Of a stretch of 32,569 nt of DNA, positions 14,775 through 22,261 are shown one piece after another (the stretch's first letter is position 1; every line of letters begins with the position of its first letter). The stretch comes from Opitutaceae bacterium (GTDB taxonomy: Bacteria > Verrucomicrobiota > Verrucomicrobiia > Opitutales > Opitutaceae). The stretch spans positions 1 to 32,569 of the forward strand of contig JACSRI010000173.1 in assembly GCA_014879845.1 (NCBI GenBank), read 5' to 3'. Made by a program: the position numbers and the translations under genes. Under the pieces are notes generated by a model. That model saw only the letters and a list, made by a program, of their open reading frames with translations, was not told the DNA's origin and searched no databases.

Positions 14775-15947
14775 ATGTTCAACCTCGCCCTCTTCGGACC
14801 ACCCGGCGCAGGCAAGGGCACGCAATCCGAGGCCCTCATCCGCCGCTACGACCTCATCTACATCTCCACCGGAGAGCTCTTGCGCAAAGAGATCCGCGAC
14901 GGCACGCGGCTCGGCCAGGAGGCGCAGGCGATCATCGCCTCCGGTGGACTCGTCTCCGACGAGATCATCGTCCAGATCATCGAGAAGACCATCACCGGCA
15001 ACCCCGGCGCGGGCGGTTTTCTCTTCGACGGTTTTCCCCGCACCTATGTGCAGGCCTACATCCTCGACGGCCTGATGCACAACCTCAACACCTCGCTCCA
15101 CGCGCTCGTCAGCCTCGAGGTGCCGGAGGAGGAGTCGGTGCGCCGCCTGCTCGATCGCGGCCGCTCGTCCGGCCGTTCCGACGACAACGACGCCGTCATC
15201 CGCACGCGCCTGCGCGAGTATCGCGACAAGACGCTGCCCGTCCTCGCCTTCTATCGCGAGCGCGGTCTCTGCCACGAGATCGACGGCACGCGCTCCGTCG
15301 AGGAGGTTGGCGCCTCGATCCAGTCAATCGTCGCCCATGAGCTGCGCAAACGCCTGCTCAATGTCGTGGTCTTCGGCTACCCGGGCTCCGGCCGCGGCTC
15401 CCAGAGCGCGGCCCTCGCGCAGAAATACGGCCTCGAGTTCGTCGCCACCGGACGGATGCTCGAGGAGGAGATCCGTCGGGACACAGCGCTCGGCCGCCGC
15501 ATCAAGCAGCTCTATGAAAACGGCGAACTCGTGCCCGACGAGATCGTCATCCAGCTCATCGAGCAGCGCCTCGAGCAGACCCGCGACACAGCCAAGGGTT
15601 ACATCTTCAAGGGTTACCCGCGCACGCTCGTGCAGTCCTACATCCTCGACGGCCTCCTGCGCAAACACGGCTCGACGCTGAACATGATCCTCGAGATCGA
15701 GGTGCCGATGCTCGAGTTGATCACGCGGCTCGATGCCCGCTCCAAGACGGACCGCGCCATGCCTTACGACAGCGCGCTGCCCAGGATCGTGAGACGACTC
15801 AGCGAGCACGAGACCAAGACGCTCCCGGTCATCGAGCGCTATCGCAAGCTGCGCGGCGTGCAGGTGATCGACGGCCGCGGCTCGTTCGAGGAGGTGTCCG
15901 CGCGTGTGTCCGCCGCCGTGGAGGAGGGCTTCCGTCTGCTGCGCTGA
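14775..15947 (+). CDS. Tandem adenylate kinase-like (nucleoside monophosphate kinase) fusion protein
   Basis: A 390-residue protein made of two adenylate-kinase-like halves, each about 190 residues. The first half (1-190) has an intact P-loop GPPGAGKGT (8-16, K14), NMP-binding STGELLRKEI, FDGFPRT (84-90), and an Arg/Asp-rich segment GRSSGRSDD (129-137) before RLREYRDKTLPV. It has the short-lid form and looks catalytic (ATP + AMP to 2 ADP, or another NMP). The second half (193-390) keeps the order (GYPGSGRGS 201-209, ATGRMLEEEI, FKGYPRT, HETKTLPV). However, the Walker lysine is R207 and the GR-x-DD segment is replaced by KTDRAMPYD, so it is probably inactive or altered. ATG 14775 is the natural start, matching the canonical N-terminus MFNLALFGPPG. 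A 7-bp hairpin follows the stop. No neighbour suggests a specific pathway. Confidence 0.88.
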   Translation: MFNLALFGPPGAGKGTQSEALIRRYDLIYISTGELLRKEIRDGTRLGQEAQAIIASGGLVSDEIIVQIIEKTITGNPGAGGFLFDGFPRTYVQAYILDGLMHNLNTSLHALVSLEVPEEESVRRLLDRGRSSGRSDDNDAVIRTRLREYRDKTLPVLAFYRERGLCHEIDGTRSVEEVGASIQSIVAHELRKRLLNVVVFGYPGSGRGSQSAALAQKYGLEFVATGRMLEEEIRRDTALGRRIKQLYENGELVPDEIVIQLIEQRLEQTRDTAKGYIFKGYPRTLVQSYILDGLLRKHGSTLNMILEIEVPMLELITRLDARSKTDRAMPYDSALPRIVRRLSEHETKTLPVIERYRKLRGVQVIDGRGSFEEVSARVSAAVEEGFRLLR

Positions 15948-15952
15948 GGCGT

Positions 15953-15970
15953 CGCGACCGGCGGGTCGCG
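15953..15970 (+). terminator. Short GC hairpin after the adenylate kinase fusion gene
   Basis: CGCGACC (15953-15959) and GGTCGCG (15964-15970) pair perfectly around a 4-nt loop, 5 bp after the stop codon. There is no T-tract, so its role as terminator is tentative. Confidence 0.35.
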
Positions 15971-16064
15971 CGCTTGAGTCGGCCCGTTGCTTCTCGCGAA
16001 AGTCTGCGTCCATTGCAGATCCCGTGCGTCTTCACCGGTGTCGAATCCCACACCGGCCGTGATC

Positions 16065-16682
16065 ATGCCCGCCCCATCCACGCCTTCGTCCGCCGTCGTC
16101 CCGCCCGCCCAGACGGGCGAACTCCGCGCCGCCGTGCGGCGTTTCATTGGCGCGCGCGTCCGCGGCGCGGCCACGGCTGAGGACCTCACGCAGGAGGTCT
16201 TTCTCAAGATGCAGCGCCACGTGGCCGAAGTGCGCGACCCGCGCCGACTCATGGGCTGGGTCATCCAGGTCGCGCGCCACGTCATCGCCGACCACTTCCG
16301 GCGCACGCGCCCGACGGAGTCCTTCGATGAGGCGCACGTCGCGGCCGACGCCACGGCGCCGGCGACCGACGACCGCGAGGAGGCGCGCCTGCGTGACGAA
16401 CTCGCCGCCTACATCCGCTGTGTCGTGCAGGGCCTGCCGCCGATCTACCGCGAGGCGCTCGAACTCACCGAGTACGACGGCCTCTCCCAGGTCGAGCTGG
16501 CCCGCCGCCTCGGCCTGAGCGTGTCCGCGGCCAAATCCCGCGTGCAGCGCGCCCGCGCCCTAGTGCGCGCGACGGTCGACCGCTGTTGCCACTTCGAGGT
16601 CGACCGATACGGCACCGTGCTCGACTACACCCCGCGCCCGCGGCGCTGCGGCTGCGACGGTCGCGGCTCTGGCTGCTCGTAG
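16065..16682 (+). CDS. sigZ: SigZ-like ECF RNA polymerase sigma factor with Cys-rich tail
   Basis: A 205-residue ECF sigma factor. Region 2 is at about 35-85 (AEDLTQEVFLKMQRH and RRLMGWVIQVARHVIADHFRR), and region 4 at about 125-180 with the helix-turn-helix LSQVELARRLGLSVSAAKSRVQ. The C-terminal tail after residue 180 contains a CCHFEVDRYGTVLDY segment and a terminal CGCDGRGSGC cluster, together two Cys plus His and then three Cys. SigZ-annotated proteins carry a similar CCH..D-G-..DY tail. The tail could bind metal or metalloid; this is an inference. The stop lies 94 bp before arsR and the gene leads the arsenic locus, so it may control or respond to it. ATG 16065 is chosen; the frame is open upstream but without sigma-like sequence. 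No anti-sigma gene is adjacent. Confidence 0.83.
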   Translation: MPAPSTPSSAVVPPAQTGELRAAVRRFIGARVRGAATAEDLTQEVFLKMQRHVAEVRDPRRLMGWVIQVARHVIADHFRRTRPTESFDEAHVAADATAPATDDREEARLRDELAAYIRCVVQGLPPIYREALELTEYDGLSQVELARRLGLSVSAAKSRVQRARALVRATVDRCCHFEVDRYGTVLDYTPRPRRCGCDGRGSGCS

Positions 16683-16704
16683 GCGGCCCGCGAGCGGGCC
16701 GCCT
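16681..16704 (+). terminator. Strong GC hairpin after the sigZ-like gene
   Basis: AGGCGGCCCG (16681-16690) and CGGGCCGCCT (16695-16704) form a perfect 10-bp stem with a CGAG loop, starting in the TAG stop codon. It lacks a T-tract, but its place before the arsR promoter fits a transcription boundary between sigZ and ars. Confidence 0.5.
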
Positions 16705-16740
16705 ACGGGACGACGGTCGCGCCGGGCGACCACATACCGA

Positions 16741-16770
16741 TTGACGAATATTCCCGCGCAGGTATATAAA
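16741..16770 (+). promoter_or_regulatory. Sigma-70-type promoter of arsR
   Basis: TTGACG (16741-16746) is followed by TATATA (16763-16768, 16-bp spacer) or TATAAA (16765-16770, 18-bp spacer). This is an unusually AT-rich island in a GC-rich region. Transcription would begin at about 16775-16778, on or next to the arsR ATG (16777), implying a leaderless mRNA. An 8-bp palindrome GAATATTC (16746-16753) between the two boxes could be part of an ArsR operator. Confidence 0.65.
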
Positions 16771-16776
16771 TGGGGC

Positions 16777-17130
16777 ATGGAGCTCGTCCAGATCTACGAA
16801 TGCCTGTGCGACCGCACGCGGCTGCGCATCGTCCACCTGCTCACGGGCGGGCCGCTCTGCGTCTGCCACCTCCAGGAGATCCTCGACGAGCCGCAGGTGA
16901 AGGTCTCCAAGCACCTACGCTACCTCAAAGAGCACGGCATGGTCGAGCGTGAGCGGCAGGGCGCGTGGATGATCTACCGCCTCCCCGGGAAACCGCCGCG
17001 CGAACTGCGCGCCAACCTCGCGTGCCTACAGGACTGTGCACGCGAGGATGCCACCTTTGCGCGTGATGCGAAACGTGCGGCCAGGCTCCGGCCGGCGCTG
17101 GCGAAGAGCGGCCCGTTCTGCGCGTGCTGA
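16777..17130 (+). CDS. arsR: ArsR-family arsenic-responsive repressor
   Basis: A 117-residue winged-helix repressor. As(III) binding is expected to release it from the ars promoter. Residues 1-70 form the winged helix: DRTRLRIVHLL (12-22), recognition-helix region EPQVKVSKHLRYLKEHGMV (38-56) and wing RERQGAWMIYRL. The sensor motif LCVCHL (C28, C30) matches ELCVCDL of classical ArsR. Extra cysteines at 9 and 11 (ECLCD), 83 and 87, and a C-terminal CAC (C115, C117) could add a third thiol ligand. ATG 16777 is chosen because the -10 box ends 6-8 nt before it; an upstream TTG at 16741 is actually the -35 hexamer. The ACR3 gene follows after 43 bp, so arsR and acr3, and probably arsC, form one operon with autoregulation. 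Confidence 0.92.
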   Translation: MELVQIYECLCDRTRLRIVHLLTGGPLCVCHLQEILDEPQVKVSKHLRYLKEHGMVERERQGAWMIYRLPGKPPRELRANLACLQDCAREDATFARDAKRAARLRPALAKSGPFCAC

Positions 17131-17173
17131 GCGCGGCAGCCGGCCGCGCCCTTCCCAGGATTTTCCTCTGCCG

Positions 17174-18256
17174 ATGACCTCTGCCTCCACCAAACGCCTC
17201 GATTTCTTCGAGCGCTATCTCTCCCTCTGGGTGCTCGCCTGCATGGTCGTGGGCGTCGCGCTCGGGAAACTACTTCCCGGCCTCACCGCGACACTCAGTG
17301 GTTGGGAGTTCGGGACCGACTCGCACGTCAACATCCCCATCGCCGTGCTCATCTGGCTGATGATCACCCCGATGATGCTCAAGATCGACTTCGGCGGGCT
17401 CGTCGGCGTGGCGCAGCGGCCCAAGGGCCTGCTCGTGACGCTTTTCATCAACTGGCTGGTCAAGCCCTTCAGCATGGCGTTGCTCGGCTGGGTGTTCGTG
17501 CGGGTCCTCTTCAGCGACACGCTGGGCTGGATCACGCCGGAGGCGGCGAAGGACTACTCGGCCGGGCTCATCATCCTCGCGGCCGCGCCGTGCACGGCGA
17601 TGGTGTTTGTCTGGAGCTACCTGACCGACGGCGACTCCGCCTACACGCTCGCGCAGGTCGCGATCAACGACCTGATCATGCTCGTGGCCTTCGCGCCCAT
17701 CGTGATGTTCCTCGTCGGTGTGAGCGGCGTGGTCGTGCCCAAGGGCGTGCTCATCACCTCGGTCGTGGTCTTCATCGTCGTGCCGCTTGCCGCCGGCTGG
17801 CTCACGCGCACGGCGCTCATTCGCACGCGCGGCGAGGCGTGGTTCACCGCCAGTTTTCTCCCGCTCTTCAAGCCCGTGACGATCCTTGCGCTGCTCGCCA
17901 CGCTCGTGCTCATCTTCGCCTTCCAGGCCGAGAATCTCCTGCGCAATTGGTTCGCCGTCGTGCTCATCGCAGTGCCGATCGTCATTCAGGTCTACTTCAA
18001 CTCCGGCCTGGCCTACCTGCTCATGCGCCGACTGCGCGTGCCGCACAATGTCGCGTCGCCCGGCGCGCTCATCGGCGCGAGCAACTTCTTCGAACTCGCG
18101 GTGGCCGTGGCCATCACGCTCTTCGGCGCGACTTCCGGCGCCGCGCTCGCGACGATCGTCGGCGTGCTCGTCGAGGTGCCGGTCATGCTCTCGGTCTGCC
18201 GCATCTGCAACCGTTCGCGCACCTGGTACGGCCGCGCCCTCGAGCCCTCCGCCTGA
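17174..18256 (+). CDS. acr3: ACR3-family arsenite efflux transporter
   Basis: A 360-residue integral membrane protein of the bile/arsenite/riboflavin transporter superfamily, exporting As(III) with the proton motive force. About ten hydrophobic helices are visible, starting at residues 16-36. The conserved thiol C140 in ILAAAPCTAMVFVWSYLTDGD corresponds to the essential cysteine of ACR3, and GALIGASNFFELAVAVAITLFG near residues 300-321 is the second family signature with a conserved glutamate. Length is normal. ATG 17174 is chosen by alignment to family N-termini; an AGGA element lies about 12 nt upstream. It sits between arsR (43 bp upstream) and arsC (200 bp downstream, with an inverted repeat in the gap). 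Confidence 0.95.
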   Translation: MTSASTKRLDFFERYLSLWVLACMVVGVALGKLLPGLTATLSGWEFGTDSHVNIPIAVLIWLMITPMMLKIDFGGLVGVAQRPKGLLVTLFINWLVKPFSMALLGWVFVRVLFSDTLGWITPEAAKDYSAGLIILAAAPCTAMVFVWSYLTDGDSAYTLAQVAINDLIMLVAFAPIVMFLVGVSGVVVPKGVLITSVVVFIVVPLAAGWLTRTALIRTRGEAWFTASFLPLFKPVTILALLATLVLIFAFQAENLLRNWFAVVLIAVPIVIQVYFNSGLAYLLMRRLRVPHNVASPGALIGASNFFELAVAVAITLFGATSGAALATIVGVLVEVPVMLSVCRICNRSRTWYGRALEPSA

Positions 18257-18275
18257 GCGAATCCGGAACGAAGAG

Positions 18276-18396
18276 AACCACAGATTGCACAGATGACACG
18301 GATAGGGGCGAAACACACGTGGAGCTGAGAGACTGCCGGCCGGCCTGCTCCGCTCCTCTCCATCCGGATCTGTGCCCATCCGTGTAATCCGTGGTT
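18276..18396. repeat. Intergenic inverted repeat with 9-nt words (AACCACAGATTG family)
   Basis: The left arm (18276-18302) starts AACCACAGATTGCACAGATG. The right arm (about 18370-18396) ends TCCGTGTAATCCGTGGTT, its imperfect reverse complement. Both arms are built of 9-nt words (CACAGATTG, CACAGATGA, CACGGATAG). The same family occurs at 30252-30386. It lies between acr3 and arsC without disrupting either gene. Confidence 0.8.
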
Positions 18397-18456
18397 CATC
18401 ATCTTCCTTCGAGTGCGTCTTCCGTATCCCTCTGTGGTTAACCCGCCTTTTTCTGC

Positions 18457-18894
18457 ATGAAACCCAGCGTCCTCATTCTCTGCACGGGCAACTCCTGCCG
18501 CAGCCACATGGCCGAGGGCATCCTGCGCGCCGCGGCCGGCGATCTCGTCGACGTGTTCAGTGCCGGCTCCAAGCCCGCGGGTTTTGTGCACCCGAAGGCC
18601 ATCGCGGTGCTGGCCGAGATCGGCATCGACATCTCCGCGCACACCTCGAAGCACATGAACGAATTTCTCACCCGCCCGATTACGACGGTGATCACGGTGT
18701 GCGGCCGCGCCGACCAGCTCTGCCCGGTGTATCCCGGCCAGGCCTACCGCCACCACTGGGGCTTCGACGATCCCGCCCACGCCATCGGCTCGGAGGAAGA
18801 GATCCTCGCCGAGTTCCGCCGCGTGCGCGACGAGATCCGCCTCGTCTTCGGCGCCTACGCCGCCGGCCTGCGCGAAGGGCGTGCGCTCCCGTGA
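18457..18894 (+). CDS. arsC: Thioredoxin-coupled arsenate reductase ArsC
   Basis: A 145-residue low-molecular-weight-phosphatase-type arsenate reductase, converting As(V) to As(III) for export by ACR3 and methylation by ArsM. The catalytic loop is C9-TGNSCRS-16, with C9 the nucleophile and C14 the second loop cysteine. C82 and C89 ([13 protein letters not shown]) are at exactly the positions of the redox cysteine pair of the staphylococcal plasmid enzyme, so the full intramolecular disulfide relay is present and thioredoxin is the expected reductant. WGFDDPA (101-107) contains the general-acid aspartate. Length is normal. It follows acr3 after 200 bp containing an inverted repeat, so it may still be read through from the ars promoter. 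Confidence 0.95.
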   Translation: MKPSVLILCTGNSCRSHMAEGILRAAAGDLVDVFSAGSKPAGFVHPKAIAVLAEIGIDISAHTSKHMNEFLTRPITTVITVCGRADQLCPVYPGQAYRHHWGFDDPAHAIGSEEEILAEFRRVRDEIRLVFGAYAAGLREGRALP

Positions 18895-18912
18895 TCGACG
18901 GAGACGGGTCTT

Positions 18913-19052
18913 GGCCACGGAGACACGGTGGCACGGAAAAGGCCTCGTAGAAGGGATGGCCACGGCCGGCACAGCAGGCTCAGGATTTCGAGTCAGTTTC
19001 TTGTGCCTCTTGAGCCCATTCCTGTCCTCCGTGCCTCGGTGCCTCCGTGGCC
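18913..19052. repeat. Intergenic inverted repeat with 9-nt words (GGCCACGGAG family)
   Basis: Left arm 18913-18937 (GGCCACGGAGACACGGTGGC...) and right arm 19028-19052 (...GGTGCCTCCGTGGCC) are imperfect 25-nt reverse complements about 90 nt apart. Each arm is made of 9-nt words around CACGGAG. It lies between arsC and arsM and could form a long hairpin in the transcript. Confidence 0.78.
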
Positions 19053-19127
19053 AATTCCTCCTCTTGACCGACCGGCCGTCGCAAAAACCCTGCGTCCTTT
19101 TGCGGCCTGGCCCGTCTTCCTGGGTGT

Positions 19128-20039
19128 ATGAAGACTACAAACACGCTGGATCCTGAAGTCATCCGCGAGGAAGTGCGCCGTCGGTATGGCGCGATCGCCC
19201 GCGGCACCGCCGCGGCGACCGGCCTCGCCGAGTCGTCGTGCTGCAGTGCGTCGACGTCCACCCCATCCGCCACCTGCTGCGCCGAGCCCTCGGCTGCGGC
19301 CACCACGTCGCCGGAGAGTTGCGGTTGCTCCGCCGATGCCCAGGCGCGCACGCTCGGCTACTCCGACGCCGAACTCGCGGCCGTGCCCGAGGGCGCCAAC
19401 CTCGGCCTCGGCTGCGGCAATCCCGTGGCCATCGCCTCGCTCCAGCCCGGCCAGACTGTGCTCGATCTCGGTGCCGGCGCGGGCTTCGACGCCTTTCTCG
19501 CCGCGCGTGCGGTCGGTCCGACCGGGCGCGTGATCGGCGTGGACATGACGGCCGACATGGTCGCCAAGGCGCGGGCCAACGCGAAGAAGTCCGGGCACAC
19601 CAACGTCGATTTCCGCCTCGGCGAAATCGAGGCGCTTCCCGTCGCCGATGGCATCGTCGACGTCATCCTCTCCAACTGCGTGATCAACCTCTGCCCGGAC
19701 AAGCGCCCGGTCTATCGCGAGGCGTTCCGTGTGCTGCGGCCCGGTGGCCGCATCGCCGTGTCCGACGTGGTCGCGCGCGGCGAGTTGTCGGAAGCAGTGC
19801 GGCGCGACCTCGAGCTCCGCTGGACCTGCGTTGGCGGCGCCACGCCCCACGGCGAGCTGCAGGCCATCCTGCGTGAGGCCGGTTTTGTCGACATCGTCAT
19901 CCGCCCGCGCGGCAATACCGACGAGGTGATCGGCAGCTGGGACGGTCAGGGCGGTCTCGCTAAGCAGGTCTTCGCCGCCGAGGTGCTCGCGCGCAAACCG
20001 GTTGCCGCTGCGTCCACCGCCGCGCGCTGCTGCGGCTGA
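19128..20039 (+). CDS. arsM: Arsenite S-adenosylmethionine methyltransferase ArsM
   Basis: A 303-residue enzyme that methylates As(III) with SAM to mono-, di- and trimethylated forms. SAM motif I is [13 protein letters not shown] (111-123), followed by the acidic VIGVDMT (135-141). The three cysteines that define ArsM are present: C96 in LGLGCGNP, C184 in LSNCVINL and C234 in [22 protein letters not shown] (203-214) is the usual post-motif segment. Between residues 37 and 67 is a Ser/Thr/Ala-rich insert with cysteine pairs (CC at 38-39 and 50-51, CGC at 65-67), and the protein ends in CCG. These extra cysteines may hold As(III) before methylation, which is an inference. It is the last gene of the arsenic locus, separated from arsC by an inverted repeat. 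Confidence 0.95.
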   Translation: MKTTNTLDPEVIREEVRRRYGAIARGTAAATGLAESSCCSASTSTPSATCCAEPSAAATTSPESCGCSADAQARTLGYSDAELAAVPEGANLGLGCGNPVAIASLQPGQTVLDLGAGAGFDAFLAARAVGPTGRVIGVDMTADMVAKARANAKKSGHTNVDFRLGEIEALPVADGIVDVILSNCVINLCPDKRPVYREAFRVLRPGGRIAVSDVVARGELSEAVRRDLELRWTCVGGATPHGELQAILREAGFVDIVIRPRGNTDEVIGSWDGQGGLAKQVFAAEVLARKPVAAASTAARCCG

Positions 20040-20365
20040 GCGCGCCCGACGCGCATCCCGACTGGCCTCCGTCGTCCGTGCGATGACGGAGGCCAATCTG
20101 GCGGCCGCCTGCGCGCTCGGGTCGACGAGTTCGAGCCTTCCGTCCTTTGCGCCTTTGCGCTCTTTGCGCGAGAACGGGTCGAGGCCTTTTCCGAGCCGAG
20201 TTTCTCGCCCGGCGCGCGCAGCCCGCGCCTCAAGACGCCCGAGCCGCCAGTGAATACGACGGAGGACGTACCGAGTACCGATGACTGAAGGTCGGAGACA
20301 GAGGACAGTCCATCTCTGTGCTCTCGGTGACTACCCCTTGCCCGTCGTGTCCCTTCCGATCCCGC
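20040..20365. other. Intergenic region between convergent arsM and DUF1846 genes
   Basis: No gene is supported. It contains one arm of a 9-nt word repeat (20144-20176) and otherwise mixed sequence with no convincing terminator or promoter. Confidence 0.5.
20144..20176. repeat. Single arm of a 9-nt word repeat (CTTTGCGC family)
   Basis: CCTTTGCGC, CTTTGCGCT and CTTTGCGCG follow each other at a 9-nt period. No clear opposite arm is found within the region, so this is a half-element or decayed copy of the kind of inverted repeats seen elsewhere in the window. Confidence 0.6.
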
Positions 20366-21883
20366 TCAGGTGAGGTAGAGCAGCTTCGTGGCGAACTCGG
20401 GGTCGCTCGTGAGCTGCACGCCGAGCTTGCGTAGGCCGGCGGCGTCGCCGGGCGTGGGGATGTGCGTGAGGTGCACGTCGCAGCCGCTCAGGTCCTTGAG
20501 TTTATCGATCGCGGTGGCGGCGGCGGGATTCATCGTCGCGCTGATGCTCAGGGCGATGAGCGTCTCCTCGAGGTCGAGGCTCATGACGTTGCGCTTGAGC
20601 ACGTCCTTTTTGAAATGCGCGAGCGAGGTGGTGATGATCGGCGGCAGCAGGTGCATGCTGTCGGGGATGTCGGCGAGCAGCTTGATCGCGTTGAGCACAA
20701 GGCTGGCGGCGGCGTGCATGTGCGGGGAGTTCTTGCCCGTCACGATGCGGCCGTCGCGCAGCTCGATGGCGGCGGCGCAGCAGATGCCGCCGCGGCCCTT
20801 GCCGGCGGCGAGGCCGGCGCGCGCGGCTTCGTGCGCGGGGCGCACGACCCGGCGGTCCTCGGGCGAGAGGCCGTGGGTCTCGAGCAGCAGCTCCACGCGC
20901 TGCACGGTCTCCTTGTCGACCAGGCCCATGGCGTATTCGCAGGCGTAGCTGTAGTAGCGGCGGATGATCTCCTGGCGGCCGGCCTCGCGGCAGGCGGCGT
21001 CGTCGACGATGCCGAAGCCGGCGCGGTTTACCCCCATGTCCGTGGGCGATTTGTAGAACGACGGCTCGCCGGTGATGCGCTCGATGATGCGGCGCAGGAG
21101 GGGGAAAGCTTCGAGGTCGCGGTTGTAGTTCACGGCCTGCTGGCCGTAGGCCTCGAGGTGGAAGTGGTCGATGAGGTTCACGTCGCGCAACTCGGCCGTC
21201 GCCGCCTCGTAGGCGACGTTGACCTCGTGCTTGAGCGGGAGATTCCAGATCGGGAATGTCTCGAACTTCGCGTAGTGGGCCTTCACCCCGCGGCGGTGCT
21301 CATGGTAGAGCTGGCTCAGGCATGTCGCGAGTTTCCCACTACCGGGACCGGGGCCGGTCACGACCACGATCGGGCGATCGGTCTCGATGAATGGGTTGGC
21401 GCCGTAGCCGGCCTCGCTCGCGATCGTGTCGATGTCGGACGGGTAGCCGCGCGTGGCGCGGTGCGTGTAGACGCGGATGCCGCGGCGCTCGAGGCGGTTC
21501 TTGAAGGCCACGGCCGCGGGCTGCTCGTCGAAGCGCGTGATCACCACGGCGCGCACCTCGACGTCCCACTCGCGCAGGTCGTCGATCGTCTTGAGCGTGT
21601 CGGTGTCGTAGGTGATGCCGAAGTCCGCGCGCATCTTCTTCTTCTCGATGTCGCCGGCGTAGATGCAGATCACCACCTCGGCCTGGTCGCGCAGGCGCTG
21701 CAGCAGCCGCATCTTCACGTTCGGGCTGAAGCCCGGCAGCACGCGCGAGGCGTGGTAGTCGAAGAGGAGTTTCCCGCCGAATTCGAGGTAGAGCTTGCTC
21801 GCGAAGCCCTGCACGCGCTCGAGGATGGCCGCGCTCTGCTGCTCAAGGTAGCGTTCGTTGTCGAAACCGGTCCGGGGTGCCAT
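20366..21883 (-). CDS. DUF1846 family protein
   Basis: A 505-residue cytosolic protein matching the length and conserved blocks of the DUF1846 family (Pfam PF08903). The N-terminal start [20 protein letters not shown] contains the family's GFDNEKY-like beginning. A P-loop-like [20 protein letters not shown] at 177-196 and [13 protein letters not shown] at 140-152 are further family blocks, followed by [16 protein letters not shown]-like and [12 protein letters not shown] segments. Biochemical function is not established to my knowledge; the glycine-rich loop suggests nucleotide binding. ATG 21883 is chosen from family N-termini; upstream codons would run into the structured leader. The leader carries one of the window's two related RNA elements, in sense orientation about 90 nt before the start. 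Confidence 0.9.
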   Translation of the reverse strand: MAPRTGFDNERYLEQQSAAILERVQGFASKLYLEFGGKLLFDYHASRVLPGFSPNVKMRLLQRLRDQAEVVICIYAGDIEKKKMRADFGITYDTDTLKTIDDLREWDVEVRAVVITRFDEQPAAVAFKNRLERRGIRVYTHRATRGYPSDIDTIASEAGYGANPFIETDRPIVVVTGPGPGSGKLATCLSQLYHEHRRGVKAHYAKFETFPIWNLPLKHEVNVAYEAATAELRDVNLIDHFHLEAYGQQAVNYNRDLEAFPLLRRIIERITGEPSFYKSPTDMGVNRAGFGIVDDAACREAGRQEIIRRYYSYACEYAMGLVDKETVQRVELLLETHGLSPEDRRVVRPAHEAARAGLAAGKGRGGICCAAAIELRDGRIVTGKNSPHMHAAASLVLNAIKLLADIPDSMHLLPPIITTSLAHFKKDVLKRNVMSLDLEETLIALSISATMNPAAATAIDKLKDLSGCDVHLTHIPTPGDAAGLRKLGVQLTSDPEFATKLLYLT

Positions 21884-22261
21884 GGGGAACGTCGACCATT
21901 GCGGACCTGCGCCGCCCCGGGGACAACTGCCGAGTGCGTGGCACGCGGGCCTGGCCGCGAAGCGACTCTCGGAAAACACGAGACCCGGACACCTCCCCAG
22001 GTGTCCGGGCCGTGATTTCCTGTTGAACCCTGTTTTACCCAATTACCCCTGCTGCGCAGGGCGTGAGGGGAATGTGGCCCGGCGCCCTGCGTGGGGCAAG
22101 CGAACCCGTCCAAGCTTACAGAGTCGTAATCCGCAGGTAAGTTTTCCCCGGGGCGATCCTTTCCGCGCAACGAAGCGACAGGTCCGGCGGACGCGCATCG
22201 GGTGTCGCGTCCGGGTTTTCTCCATCCGGTATTTGATCGGACCCGACGTCTCTCGCGCGTC
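21884..22261. other. Leader region of the DUF1846 gene
   Basis: 378 bp without a supported gene, between the glycosidase stop and the DUF1846 start on the same strand. The middle (21971-22091) holds the structured RNA element annotated separately. The rest shows no further clear signal. Confidence 0.55.
21971..22091 (-). ncRNA. Candidate structured leader RNA, copy 2 (upstream of DUF1846)
   Basis: Read on the minus strand, the elements are in order: (i) stem CGCAGGGCG/CGCCCTGCG (22083-22091 with 22055-22063, 9 bp); (ii) an overlapping short hairpin CCCTGC-GCA-GCAGGG (22061 down to 22047) that is mutually exclusive with (i); (iii) TTGGGTAAAACAG (22042 down to 22030); (iv) a long hairpin with CCCGGACACCT/AGGTGTCCGGG core (21984-22009) and outer arms 21971-21980/22011-22020 pairing at 9 of 10 positions. 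The layout matches the plus-strand element at 24767-24860. It ends about 90 nt before the DUF1846 ATG and points towards it. A run of T (TGTTTT) inside the last outer arm could serve as a weak terminator tract. The class is unknown, and it could also simply be a terminator of the upstream glycosidase. Confidence 0.55.

Noticed and set aside
12857-15340. Plus-strand 827-codon open frame opposite the GH2 gene
   Set aside because: Antisense to a clear GH2 protein with catalytic residues and running out of frame into the adenylate kinase; the composition is shadow-like.
18276-18396. CRISPR-like repetition of CACAGATTG words
   Set aside because: Words are contiguous with no spacers, repeat length is only 9 nt, and the arms are inverted; there is no cas gene in the window.
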